Shown here in pieces: positions 44,022 to 53,121 of a DNA stretch of 64,000 nt. Within the stretch, counting starts at the first letter, position 1; each line of letters begins with the position of its first letter. The notes under the pieces were generated by a model. The model was not told the DNA's origin and did no database searches. It saw only the letters and a program-made list of their open reading frames with translations. The translations under genes were made by a program, and so were the position numbers. The stretch lies in assembly GCA_902762325.1 (NCBI GenBank), contig CACWNV010000010.1, positions 41,439 through 105,438 on the forward strand. Reading direction: 5' to 3'. Source of the DNA: an uncultured Prevotellaceae bacterium. GTDB lineage: Bacteria; Bacteroidota; Bacteroidia; Bacteroidales; Bacteroidaceae.

Positions 44022-45968
44022 TTACCAGCCAGCATACTCAGATGAAGCATCGCTCCAACCATCGTTCTGCTTAACCGTACCGAGTGCTATCTGCGTCTCA
44101 GGCATCTTCTGGAAACCAGCAGTAGCATTGTAACGAGCTACGTAGCCACCATTATGAGGCTTGTTCGTATCGGGATTACCGCAATAGTAAACGGGCTGAT
44201 TCTCCTGCTTAGCAAGAGCAGTAGCAGCAATATGCCAACGACGGATATCATTCCAGCGGACACCTTCACAAGCCAGCTCCCAACGACGCTCATTCTGCAA
44301 GGCAGCCAGAGAATAAGAAGCAATGGGGGCAAGACCGGCACGTTTACGTACAGCATTGATACCGCTCACCTCTTCCTTCAACTCACTTTGCATCAGCAAT
44401 ACGTCAGCGAAGCGAATGAGAACAAGGTCGTGGATGTTAGACAACTGGAAGTTGTTCTCACCAGAAGTATCCCAGTTGCCCGGGTACATCAGAGTCTCAA
44501 AGCAAGCCAGATAAGCTGGTGTGTCGCCTTCTTTAGGTACGAAAGAACCATCGTTCTTTGCACAGATAGGAGACCATTTCTTTGAGTAGAAATCGCTCTC
44601 CTGAACAAAGTCAGCCCAGCCGCCATATGTATATTGTCTAGCATTGAAGCCTTGATACTCTGTCTCTTTTTCTTCATCACCGACCTTAACCATATACTTA
44701 TCACCCTTTTTGAGACCACAGTCTGGACATTCGGTTAACTCGTTGTTCTCACTGCGTTTAGCCTGGTAGGTGTAGCCACATTTATCATTTGAACAAACAT
44801 AAGTAACCACCTGCTCTCTCCAATCCAAAATAGTAGCTTGCAAACGCATGTCATTTGGCTCGGCAGCCTTCCAATCGTTTACGAGGTTTGGAGCAACAGG
44901 TCCAGCTCCCCAACCTTGTCCAAATGGGAATGTATTAGCGTAGTCTTGTCCACCACGTACACCAAAGTGAAGGGCAATACCATTGGCATAACCGATAGTG
45001 GTCTGCCAAGAAGCCAACTTATTAAACTTGATAGAGAACAATGCTTCTGGATTGACTGCATTATCATTCTCCACCCATGTCAATCCTTGACCTTTGGTAT
45101 AAGGATAGTCTTCAACCACCTTATTATTAGTATAAGCCCACAACGTGCGGAAGTCGTCAACCAATTTATAACCAGAATTGTTCACACAATCATCAATGTA
45201 GGCAACAACATTCTCTTTGGTCAATGTTGTTCCATCGGGCAGTTGAACAGATGTCAATGGTTTATAAGCAGTGCTTACCAAATCAGAAAGACTGGTTCCA
45301 TTGCAATACATACCTGTGTAATAAAGCCAAGCACGACCCAACATAGCCTCTGCAGTATATTTGTCGATACGTCCGTCAGTACGTTTCTCAGCTGGCAACA
45401 ATTCACATGCATCGCGCAAATCCTGCAGAATCTGTCCCCACAGAACTTTTACATCACCCTGAGAAGAACTCTCCTGGTCAGGACTGGTAATCAAAGGAAC
45501 ATTTCCATACATGGAAGACAACTCATAATAATAGAAAGCACGTAAGAACTTTGCTTCTCCAATACCTTTTTTCTTCACGTCTTCAGCCATGTTCTCAGCA
45601 TTCTCCAGCACATTCAGCAATGTGTTTGCACGAGCGATACCAGCATAACGGTCAGCATAGAACTGATTGGTCATATCGGCATTATAGTTACAGAGCAAAT
45701 CTTCTGCCTGCATCAGTTTGTCATTCGTTCCACCACCACCGAGCTGATCGTCACTGGCAAGACAAGCTGCATAGAGGAACGAGCACTGCGGGTTGGCATG
45801 TGTCGTATTCAGATTCTGGTAAACACCAGCAAGCACTGCCTCAATGTCACCGTCCGTCTTCGGGAACTCACTGGTAGACATCTCGCCGATGTTTTCAACA
45901 TTGTCGATGTCACAAGAAACGAGTCCCATTGTAACAACGGCTATGGCAAATAAAAATATCTTTTTCAT
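44022..45968 (-). CDS. SusD/RagB-like lipoprotein with zinc-ribbon-like insertion (operon 2)
   Basis: 648 residues, longer than the usual 500-600. Lipobox GLVSCDI (Cys19). SusD body: AKFLRAFYYYELSSMYGNVPLI (about 139-160), VLIRFADVLLMQSE and NERRWELACEGVRWNDIRRW near the end. At 392-417 (nt 44718-44795) there is VCSNDKCGYTYQ...ECPDCG, four Cys in a C-x4-C/C-x2-C pattern like a zinc ribbon or rubredoxin knuckle, which I do not know from SusD proteins. It should sit on the cell surface as the lid of susC-2, whose stop is 26 bases upstream. Confidence 0.9.
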   Translation of the reverse strand: MKKIFLFAIAVVTMGLVSCDIDNVENIGEMSTSEFPKTDGDIEAVLAGVYQNLNTTHANPQCSFLYAACLASDDQLGGGGTNDKLMQAEDLLCNYNADMTNQFYADRYAGIARANTLLNVLENAENMAEDVKKKGIGEAKFLRAFYYYELSSMYGNVPLITSPDQESSSQGDVKVLWGQILQDLRDACELLPAEKRTDGRIDKYTAEAMLGRAWLYYTGMYCNGTSLSDLVSTAYKPLTSVQLPDGTTLTKENVVAYIDDCVNNSGYKLVDDFRTLWAYTNNKVVEDYPYTKGQGLTWVENDNAVNPEALFSIKFNKLASWQTTIGYANGIALHFGVRGGQDYANTFPFGQGWGAGPVAPNLVNDWKAAEPNDMRLQATILDWREQVVTYVCSNDKCGYTYQAKRSENNELTECPDCGLKKGDKYMVKVGDEEKETEYQGFNARQYTYGGWADFVQESDFYSKKWSPICAKNDGSFVPKEGDTPAYLACFETLMYPGNWDTSGENNFQLSNIHDLVLIRFADVLLMQSELKEEVSGINAVRKRAGLAPIASYSLAALQNERRWELACEGVRWNDIRRWHIAATALAKQENQPVYYCGNPDTNKPHNGGYVARYNATAGFQKMPETQIALGTVKQNDGWSDASSEYAGW

Positions 45969-45994
45969 ATTTCCTATTATCTAAGTTTACGGTT

Positions 45995-48900
45995 TTATTT
46001 AATCTCAGAGATGATTACTGAACGGCTCAGCTGTGCATCATTCATATACATGTAGTCAACACCGCCCTTTGAATCGAGAACAAGACTGCTGGCAGGAACG
46101 CCATATTGCTTAACCAGGATGTCATAGACATTCTGAGCACGGTCCTTAGCCAACAATGTGTTACGCTCAGCAGTACCAGTCTGCTTGTCAGCATAGCCGA
46201 CAACATTGTATTTCTTACCGGGAGTAGACTTAATCATATCAGCAACAGTCTGCAGATTCACTTTCTCACGGTTCACAACCTCTGTGTTATCAATGACGAA
46301 GTTAACGAGATACGGGAATGTTACAACCTGCTTATCTGTCACCACTTCCTTCACCACCTCCTTGACAGGAGACTGGTTTCTCAACTGATCGTTCTCAGCA
46401 CGAAGACGGTTGATTTCACCGTTCAAACGGTCGATTTCTGAGTTATCCACTGCCTTCACTACAGGAGCAACAGGAGCGGCAACGGCTTTCTTATTTTCTT
46501 TGTCCTTGAACTTAATATTCACACCGACCATATAGGTACGTGGCTGCGGATAGTTACCTACGTCAACACCAGTTACCCAAGGTTCATTGCCATTGAGTGC
46601 CATACCATTTTCAGGATCCATTCCTTTGTACTTGGTAATGGTGAAGAGATTCTGTGCTGCAAAGTAAACACGCAACTGATTGAACAGACGAGTGTTGAAC
46701 ACCTTTGCAAAGTCGAAGCCAACGGTCAGGTTCTGCAAACGGAAGTAACCGGCATTCTCAATGTAGAGATCAGAAATAGACTGCCAGTTCACACCACGGT
46801 TCATGGCTGCCAGCAAGGGGAATTTATTGCTTGTACCCTCTGCAACCCAATAATCATAAACTTCTGTAGTATAGTTCTCATACTCACCGTCTGTGAATTT
46901 ACGATAGCTGCGAGCCACCTGCTGTCCGAGAGCGGCATATCCTGTCAAACTGATATCGAATGCCTTATAAGATGCACCGAGGGTGATACCCATCGTTACG
47001 TCTGGATTCGGGTCTCCCAGATAAGTCTTGTCTTCAGCAGTAATCATTCCGTCACCGTTGACATCAACAAACTTCAAGTCACCGACTTTCAGATCAGAAC
47101 CTTGCAAAGAATTGGCAGCATTGCCATCCCTCAGAGTAGCGGTATATGCGGCAAGGTCAGCTGCATTCTGGATTGGACCGGCTGTCTTGTATCCCCAGAA
47201 GTAACCGATAGGCTGTCCTTCCTCGAAGCGAGCCATATAACCAGTACCCTGAGCCAGCAAGTCCATACCACCATTGTTATACTTCTGCGAACTGTTCACT
47301 TCAGTCACCTTGTTCTTATTCCAAGCGATGTTGTAGCCAATGTTGTACTCAAAGTCTTTGCCAATTCTATCACGCCAGTTGATGGCAAATTCGATACCCT
47401 TGTTCTGAACCGTACCAGCATTCTTCATCTGCGTATTGAAACCTGTTGTCGGAGAAACAGGGACCTTAAGCAACAAGTCTTTTGTAGTCTTCTTATACCA
47501 GTCGAATACCAAGCCGAGTCTTCCATTGAAGAAACGAGCATCGAAACCGAAGTCAAGCTGTTCAGATGTCTCCCAAGTCAGTTCCTCATTAGCCAAACGA
47601 GACAGACTGGCACCACGTGTCGGGGTGTCTTTGGTATTTCCAAAAGCATACATACTATATGCATCGTATGCAAACGCAGCTTCATACTGGAAGGCACCAA
47701 TACTCTTGTTACCGTTTTGTCCCCAACCGGCACGAAGTTTCAAGAAGTCGAGCCAAGAGACATTCTGCAAGAATTTCTCATTAGAAACCACCCATCCAGC
47801 AGAGAATGAGGGGAAGTAACTCCAGCGATGACCTGGTGCAAATACCGAGCTACCGTCGGCACGGAAGATAGCGGTAAACATATACTTCTCGGCAAAGTCG
47901 TAATTCAAACGTCCGAAGTAAGACATACCGCGAGAATCACCGTAGGGTAATCCACTTACAGTAGCTTGTGTGTTATTCTTCATCAGGCTCATGTAGGCGT
48001 GATCCAAGTCGGCAGTAATGGCATTCGAAGCTGTTGCATTTAGAGAGAAGCCATTGCCTGGACGGCTTTCACCATATTCAGTACCTGCCAAGATATCGAA
48101 GTGGTGGCTGCTAAGGTCAAACTTATAGTTCAAGGTGTTGGTTGTACCCCAGCCCCAACCGAGGCCCATCTGATTGGTAGCCTGGTCAGTTGTACGCATA
48201 TCACCCTGATCATTAATCTTAAATACTGGCAAATAGCAACGCCAAGTCCAAGAACTCTTGTTGTAGTTCACTTGTCCACGATAGGTCAAACCTTTAATGG
48301 GCTGAATCTCAACAAAGCCAACTGCATTCAATCCATAGCTTACGCTCTTATTGTTGGCACTCTGGCTATTAATCAAGCCGAGAATAGGATTGCTGGCATA
48401 AGAGGTATAGTCGAACATACCAGAATTCTTCAAGTCATCATAGCCGAAGAATTTGCCATCATTATTATAAATAGGAATCAATGGGTTAGCACGAAGTGCA
48501 GTAGACAAGACGTTTGAATACTGGTTACCAATCTGGATACCCTGATTCTGCTTGTGGCTGAAGTAAACATTTTCACCCACCTTAATAACGTCTAAGCCCT
48601 TACTGTTACGATAGATGACATGGTCGGAATTGACACGGAGTGTAAAACGGCGATAGTCTGACTTTGCATAGTCACCGCCGAACACACCATCCTGATACTG
48701 GTATCCACCGCCGATAGAGAACTTCGAACGGTCTGTACCACCGGCAATGTTGATAGAATGACTGGTAGTGATGGCATTCTTGTTACGAAGAGCCTCTACC
48801 CAGTTGGTTCCAGGATTGGTACCATTCCGATAGCCTTCAAGCAGTGATGCATAGTCTCCCTTAAAATAGTTTGACCATTCGCGAACAGACTCACCCGTAT

Positions 48901-49750
48901 TAAAACGTACCATGTCCATCACCTGCATATATTCCTTGGCAGTCAGCATCTGAGGAAGACGATAAATGTTTGACCATCCGATATTTCCATCATAGTCAAC
49001 ACCTACAGAGCCTTCCTTACCCTGCTTTGTGGTAACGAGGATAACACCGTTGGCAGCTGCCGAACCGTAGATAGCACAAGATGCAGCATCTTTCAGTACG
49101 TCGATACGCTCGATGTCGGCAGGATTCAGGTTGTTGATGTCACCACCGCTCACACCGTCGATAACATAAAGCGGCTTTGTGTCTCCATTGGTACCAGCAC
49201 CACGGATGGCAATTTTAAATCCATCTCCCGGCTGACCTGAGTTGGCCTGAATGCTTACACCAGGGCTCTGGCTCTGTAAGGCTCCCAGCACCTGTGTGGT
49301 ATTCAGCTTGGCAATATCCTCACCCTTCACCTCAACGGTAGCACCGGTGACGAGTTTCTTCTTCTGGACACCATAACCCACGACAACGACTTCGTCCAGA
49401 CTTGCGTTGTCTTCTTCAAGAAGGATGCTGAAATTAGACTGATTACCGACAACAATTTCTTGTGTCTTATAACCAATGTAAGAAACCACGATGGTTGCAC
49501 CGGGGTTCACATTAAGAGAGAAGTTACCGTCAACATCAGTAACCGTTCCATTACTTGTGCCTTTCTCCATGATACTGGCTCCGATTACCGAACCATAAGA
49601 ATCATTGACGACACCCGTCACTCTTTTCGACTGCTGCACTTCCTGAACGGAATTTACAGCAGGGTCAGCCATTGCATAAGGAGAATATGCCAGTCCGAGA
49701 ACTGCCAACACTCCTGCACACAATGCTGTCTTTCTAAAGTTCTGATTCAT
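45995..49750 (-). CDS. SusC/RagA TonB-dependent transporter with coiled coil and OmpA-like domain (operon 2)
   Basis: 1251 residues. Signal peptide; VTGVVNDSYGSVIGASIMEKG plug extension; VVVGYGVQKKKLVTGATVEV; IRGAGTNGDTKPLYVIDGV; DVLKDAASCAIYGSAAANGVI; then the barrel, whose normal end is VGVNIKF at about residue 1081. A further 170 residues follow (nt 45995-46507): an Ala/Pro/Val stretch, a heptad-like DRLNGEINRLRAENDQL coiled coil, a VKEVVKEVV linker and an OmpA-like domain (YNVVGYADKQTGTAERN, LLAKDRAQNV) keeping both the Asp and Arg that bind peptidoglycan in OmpA. First gene of the operon, with a leader of about 260 bases. Confidence 0.92.
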   Translation of the reverse strand: MNQNFRKTALCAGVLAVLGLAYSPYAMADPAVNSVQEVQQSKRVTGVVNDSYGSVIGASIMEKGTSNGTVTDVDGNFSLNVNPGATIVVSYIGYKTQEIVVGNQSNFSILLEEDNASLDEVVVVGYGVQKKKLVTGATVEVKGEDIAKLNTTQVLGALQSQSPGVSIQANSGQPGDGFKIAIRGAGTNGDTKPLYVIDGVSGGDINNLNPADIERIDVLKDAASCAIYGSAAANGVILVTTKQGKEGSVGVDYDGNIGWSNIYRLPQMLTAKEYMQVMDMVRFNTGESVREWSNYFKGDYASLLEGYRNGTNPGTNWVEALRNKNAITTSHSINIAGGTDRSKFSIGGGYQYQDGVFGGDYAKSDYRRFTLRVNSDHVIYRNSKGLDVIKVGENVYFSHKQNQGIQIGNQYSNVLSTALRANPLIPIYNNDGKFFGYDDLKNSGMFDYTSYASNPILGLINSQSANNKSVSYGLNAVGFVEIQPIKGLTYRGQVNYNKSSWTWRCYLPVFKINDQGDMRTTDQATNQMGLGWGWGTTNTLNYKFDLSSHHFDILAGTEYGESRPGNGFSLNATASNAITADLDHAYMSLMKNNTQATVSGLPYGDSRGMSYFGRLNYDFAEKYMFTAIFRADGSSVFAPGHRWSYFPSFSAGWVVSNEKFLQNVSWLDFLKLRAGWGQNGNKSIGAFQYEAAFAYDAYSMYAFGNTKDTPTRGASLSRLANEELTWETSEQLDFGFDARFFNGRLGLVFDWYKKTTKDLLLKVPVSPTTGFNTQMKNAGTVQNKGIEFAINWRDRIGKDFEYNIGYNIAWNKNKVTEVNSSQKYNNGGMDLLAQGTGYMARFEEGQPIGYFWGYKTAGPIQNAADLAAYTATLRDGNAANSLQGSDLKVGDLKFVDVNGDGMITAEDKTYLGDPNPDVTMGITLGASYKAFDISLTGYAALGQQVARSYRKFTDGEYENYTTEVYDYWVAEGTSNKFPLLAAMNRGVNWQSISDLYIENAGYFRLQNLTVGFDFAKVFNTRLFNQLRVYFAAQNLFTITKYKGMDPENGMALNGNEPWVTGVDVGNYPQPRTYMVGVNIKFKDKENKKAVAAPVAPVVKAVDNSEIDRLNGEINRLRAENDQLRNQSPVKEVVKEVVTDKQVVTFPYLVNFVIDNTEVVNREKVNLQTVADMIKSTPGKKYNVVGYADKQTGTAERNTLLAKDRAQNVYDILVKQYGVPASSLVLDSKGGVDYMYMNDAQLSRSVIISEIK

Positions 49751-49825
49751 ACTGTACGTATTTACTTAGTTTATGTTAGTTATATATATTTGCGATCATC
49801 CGTATAGGTTATGATTTTCTAATAA

Positions 49826-49923
49826 AGAGAGTTCTTTGACTGATTGAATGAGATTGACAGAATAGCAAGGTCTGCTGATTATTACTCTGTCTATTGTCAA
49901 ATCTATAAATCAAAGAACTCTCT
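49826..49923. repeat. Two-tier inverted repeat in the susC-2 leader
   Basis: AGAGAGTTCTTTGA (49826-49839) and TCAAAGAACTCTCT (49910-49923) are perfect inverted copies of 14 bases; inside, AGATTGACAGAATAG (49851-49865) and CTATTGTCAAATCT (49891-49904) pair imperfectly. The 338-base gap between susC-2 and kbl also holds GTGTAA/TTACAC and GACCC/GGGTC pairs on the susC side. It may be a structured leader of susC-2 or a small invertible segment. Confidence 0.7.
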
Positions 49924-50020
49924 GACCCACCTATTAACAAAAAGGGTCTTGGCGTGTAACTCTATTACATTACACCTTTTTAATCTTTCTTTTTTATTTC
50001 AAAACGTATTAACTCGTTTG

Positions 50021-50028
50021 CAAAGATA
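50021..50028 (-). promoter_or_regulatory. Possible promoter of the second susC operon
   Basis: TATCTTTG on the minus strand matches the -7 box; no TTTG is found at the expected -33 distance. It would give a leader of about 260 bases containing the inverted repeat. Confidence 0.4.
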
Positions 50029-50088
50029 AAGAACATTTTAAGAAAAATATAATATTATTTTGTTCAATATCCATATTATTTTGCGTAT

Positions 50089-51276
50089 TTATTTCAAAAC
50101 GCCTAATTCTTTGCCCACTTTAATAAAGGCATTTATACACTTATCCAACTGCTCACGGTTGTGCCCGGCTGAAATCTGAACGCGGATGCGTGCCTGTCCT
50201 TTCGGAACGACAGGATAATAGAATCCGGTAACATAGATTCCTTCTTCCTCCAGACGAGACGCATAGACCTGCGACAACTTGGCATCATAGAGCATTACAG
50301 CACAAATAGCACTCTGAGTAGGCTTAATGTCAAAACCTGCTGCCATCATCTTGTCGCGGAAATACTCCACATTGGCAGCCAGACGGTCGTGCAGTTCATT
50401 ACTTTCCTTGAGCATCTTGAATACTTCAAGCGATGCACCGATGATGCTCGGAGCCAATGAGTTAGAGAAGAGATAAGGACGACTACGCTGGCGCAACATA
50501 CTGATGATTTCCTTTCTTCCTGTAGTAAAACCGCCAAGCGCACCGCCAAAAGCCTTTCCTAACGTACCGGTATAGATGTCCACACGTCCATAGGTGTTGA
50601 AGAACTCACTCACGCCATGACCCGTTGCACCCACGACTCCAGCTGAATGGCTCTCATCCACCATGACAAGTGCATCGTATTTCTCAGCCAGATCGCATAT
50701 CTTGTCCATCGGAGCAACATTACCGTCCATAGAGAAAACGCCATCGGTCACTATGATACGGAAACGCTGTGCCTGTGCCTCTTGCAGACAACGCTCAAGA
50801 TCTGCCATGTCTGCATTCGCATAACGATAGCGTTTAGCCTTGCAAAGACGTACTCCATCGATAATGGAAGCATGATTAAGCGCATCACTGATGATGGCAT
50901 CTTCGTCTGTAAATAAAGGTTCGAACACACCTCCGTTGGCATCGAAACATGCAGCATAGAGGATAGTGTCCTCTGTCTTGAAATAATCACTAATAGCTGC
51001 TTCAAGCTCTTTGTGAATATCCTGTGTACCACAAATGAAGCGTACACTGGACATGCCAAAACCACGCTCATCCATCATCTTCTTTGCTCCCTCTATCAGA
51101 CGCGGATTATCACTTAATCCAAGATAGTTGTTTGCACAGAAGTTAAGCATTTGCTTACCTTTCACTTCAATGGATGCTCTTTGGGGACTTTCAATAAGAC
51201 GCTCTTCTTTATAAAGTCCTGCTTCACGAATCTCAGCAAGCGTCTGACTGAGATAATTTTTCATTTTTCCGTACAT
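50089..51276 (-). CDS. kbl: Glycine C-acetyltransferase (2-amino-3-ketobutyrate CoA ligase)
   Basis: 395 residues of the alpha-oxoamine synthase family. MLNFCANNYLGLSDNPRLIE, VDESHSAGVVGATGHGV and the PLP lysine in YTGTLGKAFGGALGGF are present. It converts 2-amino-3-ketobutyrate and CoA to glycine and acetyl-CoA, the second step of threonine breakdown. It is divergent from tdh, which makes its substrate. A start four codons later (MKNYL) is possible. Confidence 0.93.
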   Translation of the reverse strand: MYGKMKNYLSQTLAEIREAGLYKEERLIESPQRASIEVKGKQMLNFCANNYLGLSDNPRLIEGAKKMMDERGFGMSSVRFICGTQDIHKELEAAISDYFKTEDTILYAACFDANGGVFEPLFTDEDAIISDALNHASIIDGVRLCKAKRYRYANADMADLERCLQEAQAQRFRIIVTDGVFSMDGNVAPMDKICDLAEKYDALVMVDESHSAGVVGATGHGVSEFFNTYGRVDIYTGTLGKAFGGALGGFTTGRKEIISMLRQRSRPYLFSNSLAPSIIGASLEVFKMLKESNELHDRLAANVEYFRDKMMAAGFDIKPTQSAICAVMLYDAKLSQVYASRLEEEGIYVTGFYYPVVPKGQARIRVQISAGHNREQLDKCINAFIKVGKELGVLK

Positions 51277-51399
51277 GGTCTAAGTTTTTAGTTATTAAAG
51301 TTAATGCAAAGTAAAGGATTATTTTTCAGATTTTTATAAATGCTTTGTTATTTTTGTTTAAAACCATCCATTTTCTCATGAGTTTTTATGCATGAATTA

Positions 51400-51429
51400 T
51401 TTGAGTTTGATAAAAAAGTTGTTATTTTG
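51400..51429 (+). promoter_or_regulatory. Promoter of tdh
   Basis: TTTG (51400-51403), a 19-base spacer and TATTTTG (51423-51429), one base shorter than the usual -7 box. It lies 36 bases before the ATG at 51466 and shows that the longer frame opening at 51388 is not the start. A similar short box TACTTTG (51307-51313, minus) faces kbl. Confidence 0.5.
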
Positions 51430-51465
51430 CAGTCGAGAAAACTTAATAATCAACCTACTCAACTC

Positions 51466-52422
51466 ATGAGAAATATATTAGTCATTGGTTCTACGGGACA
51501 AATCGGTTCAGAACTTACACGCGAACTGAGAAAGAATTATGGAAATGAACATGTCGTTGCCGGATATATCCTGGGAGCCGAGCCCACTGGTGAATTAAAA
51601 GAAAGCGGACCATCGGCGATGGCAGATGTCACCGATGGGGCAATGATTGCGGAAGTCGTCAAAAAATACAATATTGATACTATCTATAACCTTGCCGCCC
51701 TCCTCTCTGTCGTAGCAGAGGCTAAGCCAAGGCTCGCATGGAAAATTGGCATCGACGGACTATTTAACATCCTTGATGTTGCACACGAGAACAAATGTGC
51801 CGTCTTCACACCAAGCAGTATCGGATCGTTCGGACTGGAGACCCCGCACGACCTTACTCCCCAAGATACCATCCAACGACCAAGAACCATCTATGGTATA
51901 TCTAAAGTCACGACAGAACTGCTTAGCGACTATTATCATCACAAATACGGCGTTGACACTCGTTCTGTAAGATTCCCAGGCATCATTTCCTATGTCACCC
52001 CTCCTGGTGGTGGCACCACCGACTATGCCGTGGACATTTATTATTATGCTGTACGAGGTGAGAAGTTCATCTGCCCCATCGCAAGGAACACCCGTATGGA
52101 CATGATGTATATGCCGGATGCGCTGCGAGCTGCAATAGAACTGATGGAAGCAAATCCCGACAAGCTGATTCACCACAATGGATTCAATGTGGCTGCAATG
52201 AGCTTTGACCCGGAAATGATTTTCAATTCCATCAAAAAACACAAGCCTGACTTTGAGATGGAATATCAGGTGGACCCGTTAAAGCAAAGCATCGCAGAAA
52301 GCTGGCCTGACATGATGGACGACTCATGTGCAAGGAAAGAATGGGGATGGCATCATGAATATAATCTTCCTGCCATGACAAAGGACATGCTGGAAAAACT
52401 CACCATCAAGCTTGCAAAATAA
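51466..52422 (+). CDS. tdh: L-threonine 3-dehydrogenase, epimerase (SDR) type
   Basis: 318 residues from MRNILVIGSTGQIGSELTREL. Extended-SDR features: the GxxGxxG NAD loop, LAALLSV, FTPSSIGSFG, and YGISKVTTELL, whose Tyr and Lys are catalytic. The PGIISYVTPPGGGTTDYAVD block is typical of the SDR-type threonine dehydrogenases. It oxidises threonine to 2-amino-3-ketobutyrate for Kbl. Its TAA directly abuts the stop of the convergent NigD-like gene. Confidence 0.92.
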   Translation: MRNILVIGSTGQIGSELTRELRKNYGNEHVVAGYILGAEPTGELKESGPSAMADVTDGAMIAEVVKKYNIDTIYNLAALLSVVAEAKPRLAWKIGIDGLFNILDVAHENKCAVFTPSSIGSFGLETPHDLTPQDTIQRPRTIYGISKVTTELLSDYYHHKYGVDTRSVRFPGIISYVTPPGGGTTDYAVDIYYYAVRGEKFICPIARNTRMDMMYMPDALRAAIELMEANPDKLIHHNGFNVAAMSFDPEMIFNSIKKHKPDFEMEYQVDPLKQSIAESWPDMMDDSCARKEWGWHHEYNLPAMTKDMLEKLTIKLAK

Positions 52423-53121
52423 TTAGAAAACTTTTTCAATCTCACCATTATAGGTGTTGACCAGCAGATGGATACGCGCCCGGCGCAACGAGTCTGTTAA
52501 AGGAATACTTGCATAAGTGGTAGACGTATAATACTCTGGCACGTCATTTTGGTTATGCAATAATCTTAGGTAGACATGGGTCATTCCGTCTGCTGCTGTA
52601 ATCGTGGTATCACGCATCACGCCTATCAACTGTCGGCGGTCTGGTTCATCTGGCTTACCCGTCTTCACATCAAGTCCCATGTTCAGGTATTTTCCATTAT
52701 GACTCATCCAGACACTCTGCAATGTCAACGGGTCGGTAATGATATCCTCGATGTCCCGACGGTCTTTCGGTTGTAAGACATGAACCTGGGAAATACGGAA
52801 AGCACGCATTCCTTCGGCATCTTTTTTCACCTTATTATAATATAATAGGGCACGATAAAGTGAATCGGGTGTCGTTGCCCACTGGGCTGTAATATGCGGC
52901 TTCAGCAGAATCTTTTCATCATCATCATTCACGGCATAGTCAATCTCTTTTTCTCCTGCAGTATGCGCTATTACAAAGTCAGCATTCAGATACGAGAAGT
53001 TACCGTCTCCTGTATCATAACTGTCAGTTTCACAGGAACAGAAGAGAAGAAAGGCTGTCATGGCAACCGACAGCCTTCCATATTGATGAATCATTCGAAG
53101 AAAAGATTCTTTAGTTTTCAT
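52423..53121 (-). CDS. NigD-like lipoprotein
   Basis: 232 residues. Lipobox LLFCSCET (Cys about 30). The two-part body (about 40-120 and 125-230), with GMTHVYLRLLHNQNDVPEYYT in the second part, is typical of the NigD family of Bacteroidales lipoproteins, whose function is unknown. Its start overlaps the acyltransferase stop by 4 bases; its stop touches that of tdh. Confidence 0.8.
   Translation of the reverse strand: MKTKESFLRMIHQYGRLSVAMTAFLLFCSCETDSYDTGDGNFSYLNADFVIAHTAGEKEIDYAVNDDDEKILLKPHITAQWATTPDSLYRALLYYNKVKKDAEGMRAFRISQVHVLQPKDRRDIEDIITDPLTLQSVWMSHNGKYLNMGLDVKTGKPDEPDRRQLIGVMRDTTITAADGMTHVYLRLLHNQNDVPEYYTSTTYASIPLTDSLRRARIHLLVNTYNGEIEKVF

Noticed and set aside
44838-45545. 235-codon frame opposite susD-2
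   Set aside because: Antisense shadow; the SusD frame has clear family blocks across it.
47102-47809. 235-codon frame opposite susC-2
   Set aside because: Antisense shadow of the SusC barrel.
49751-50088. tRNA or other known RNA gene in the susC-2 leader
   Set aside because: No cloverleaf and no T-loop consensus were found; only inverted repeats are visible.
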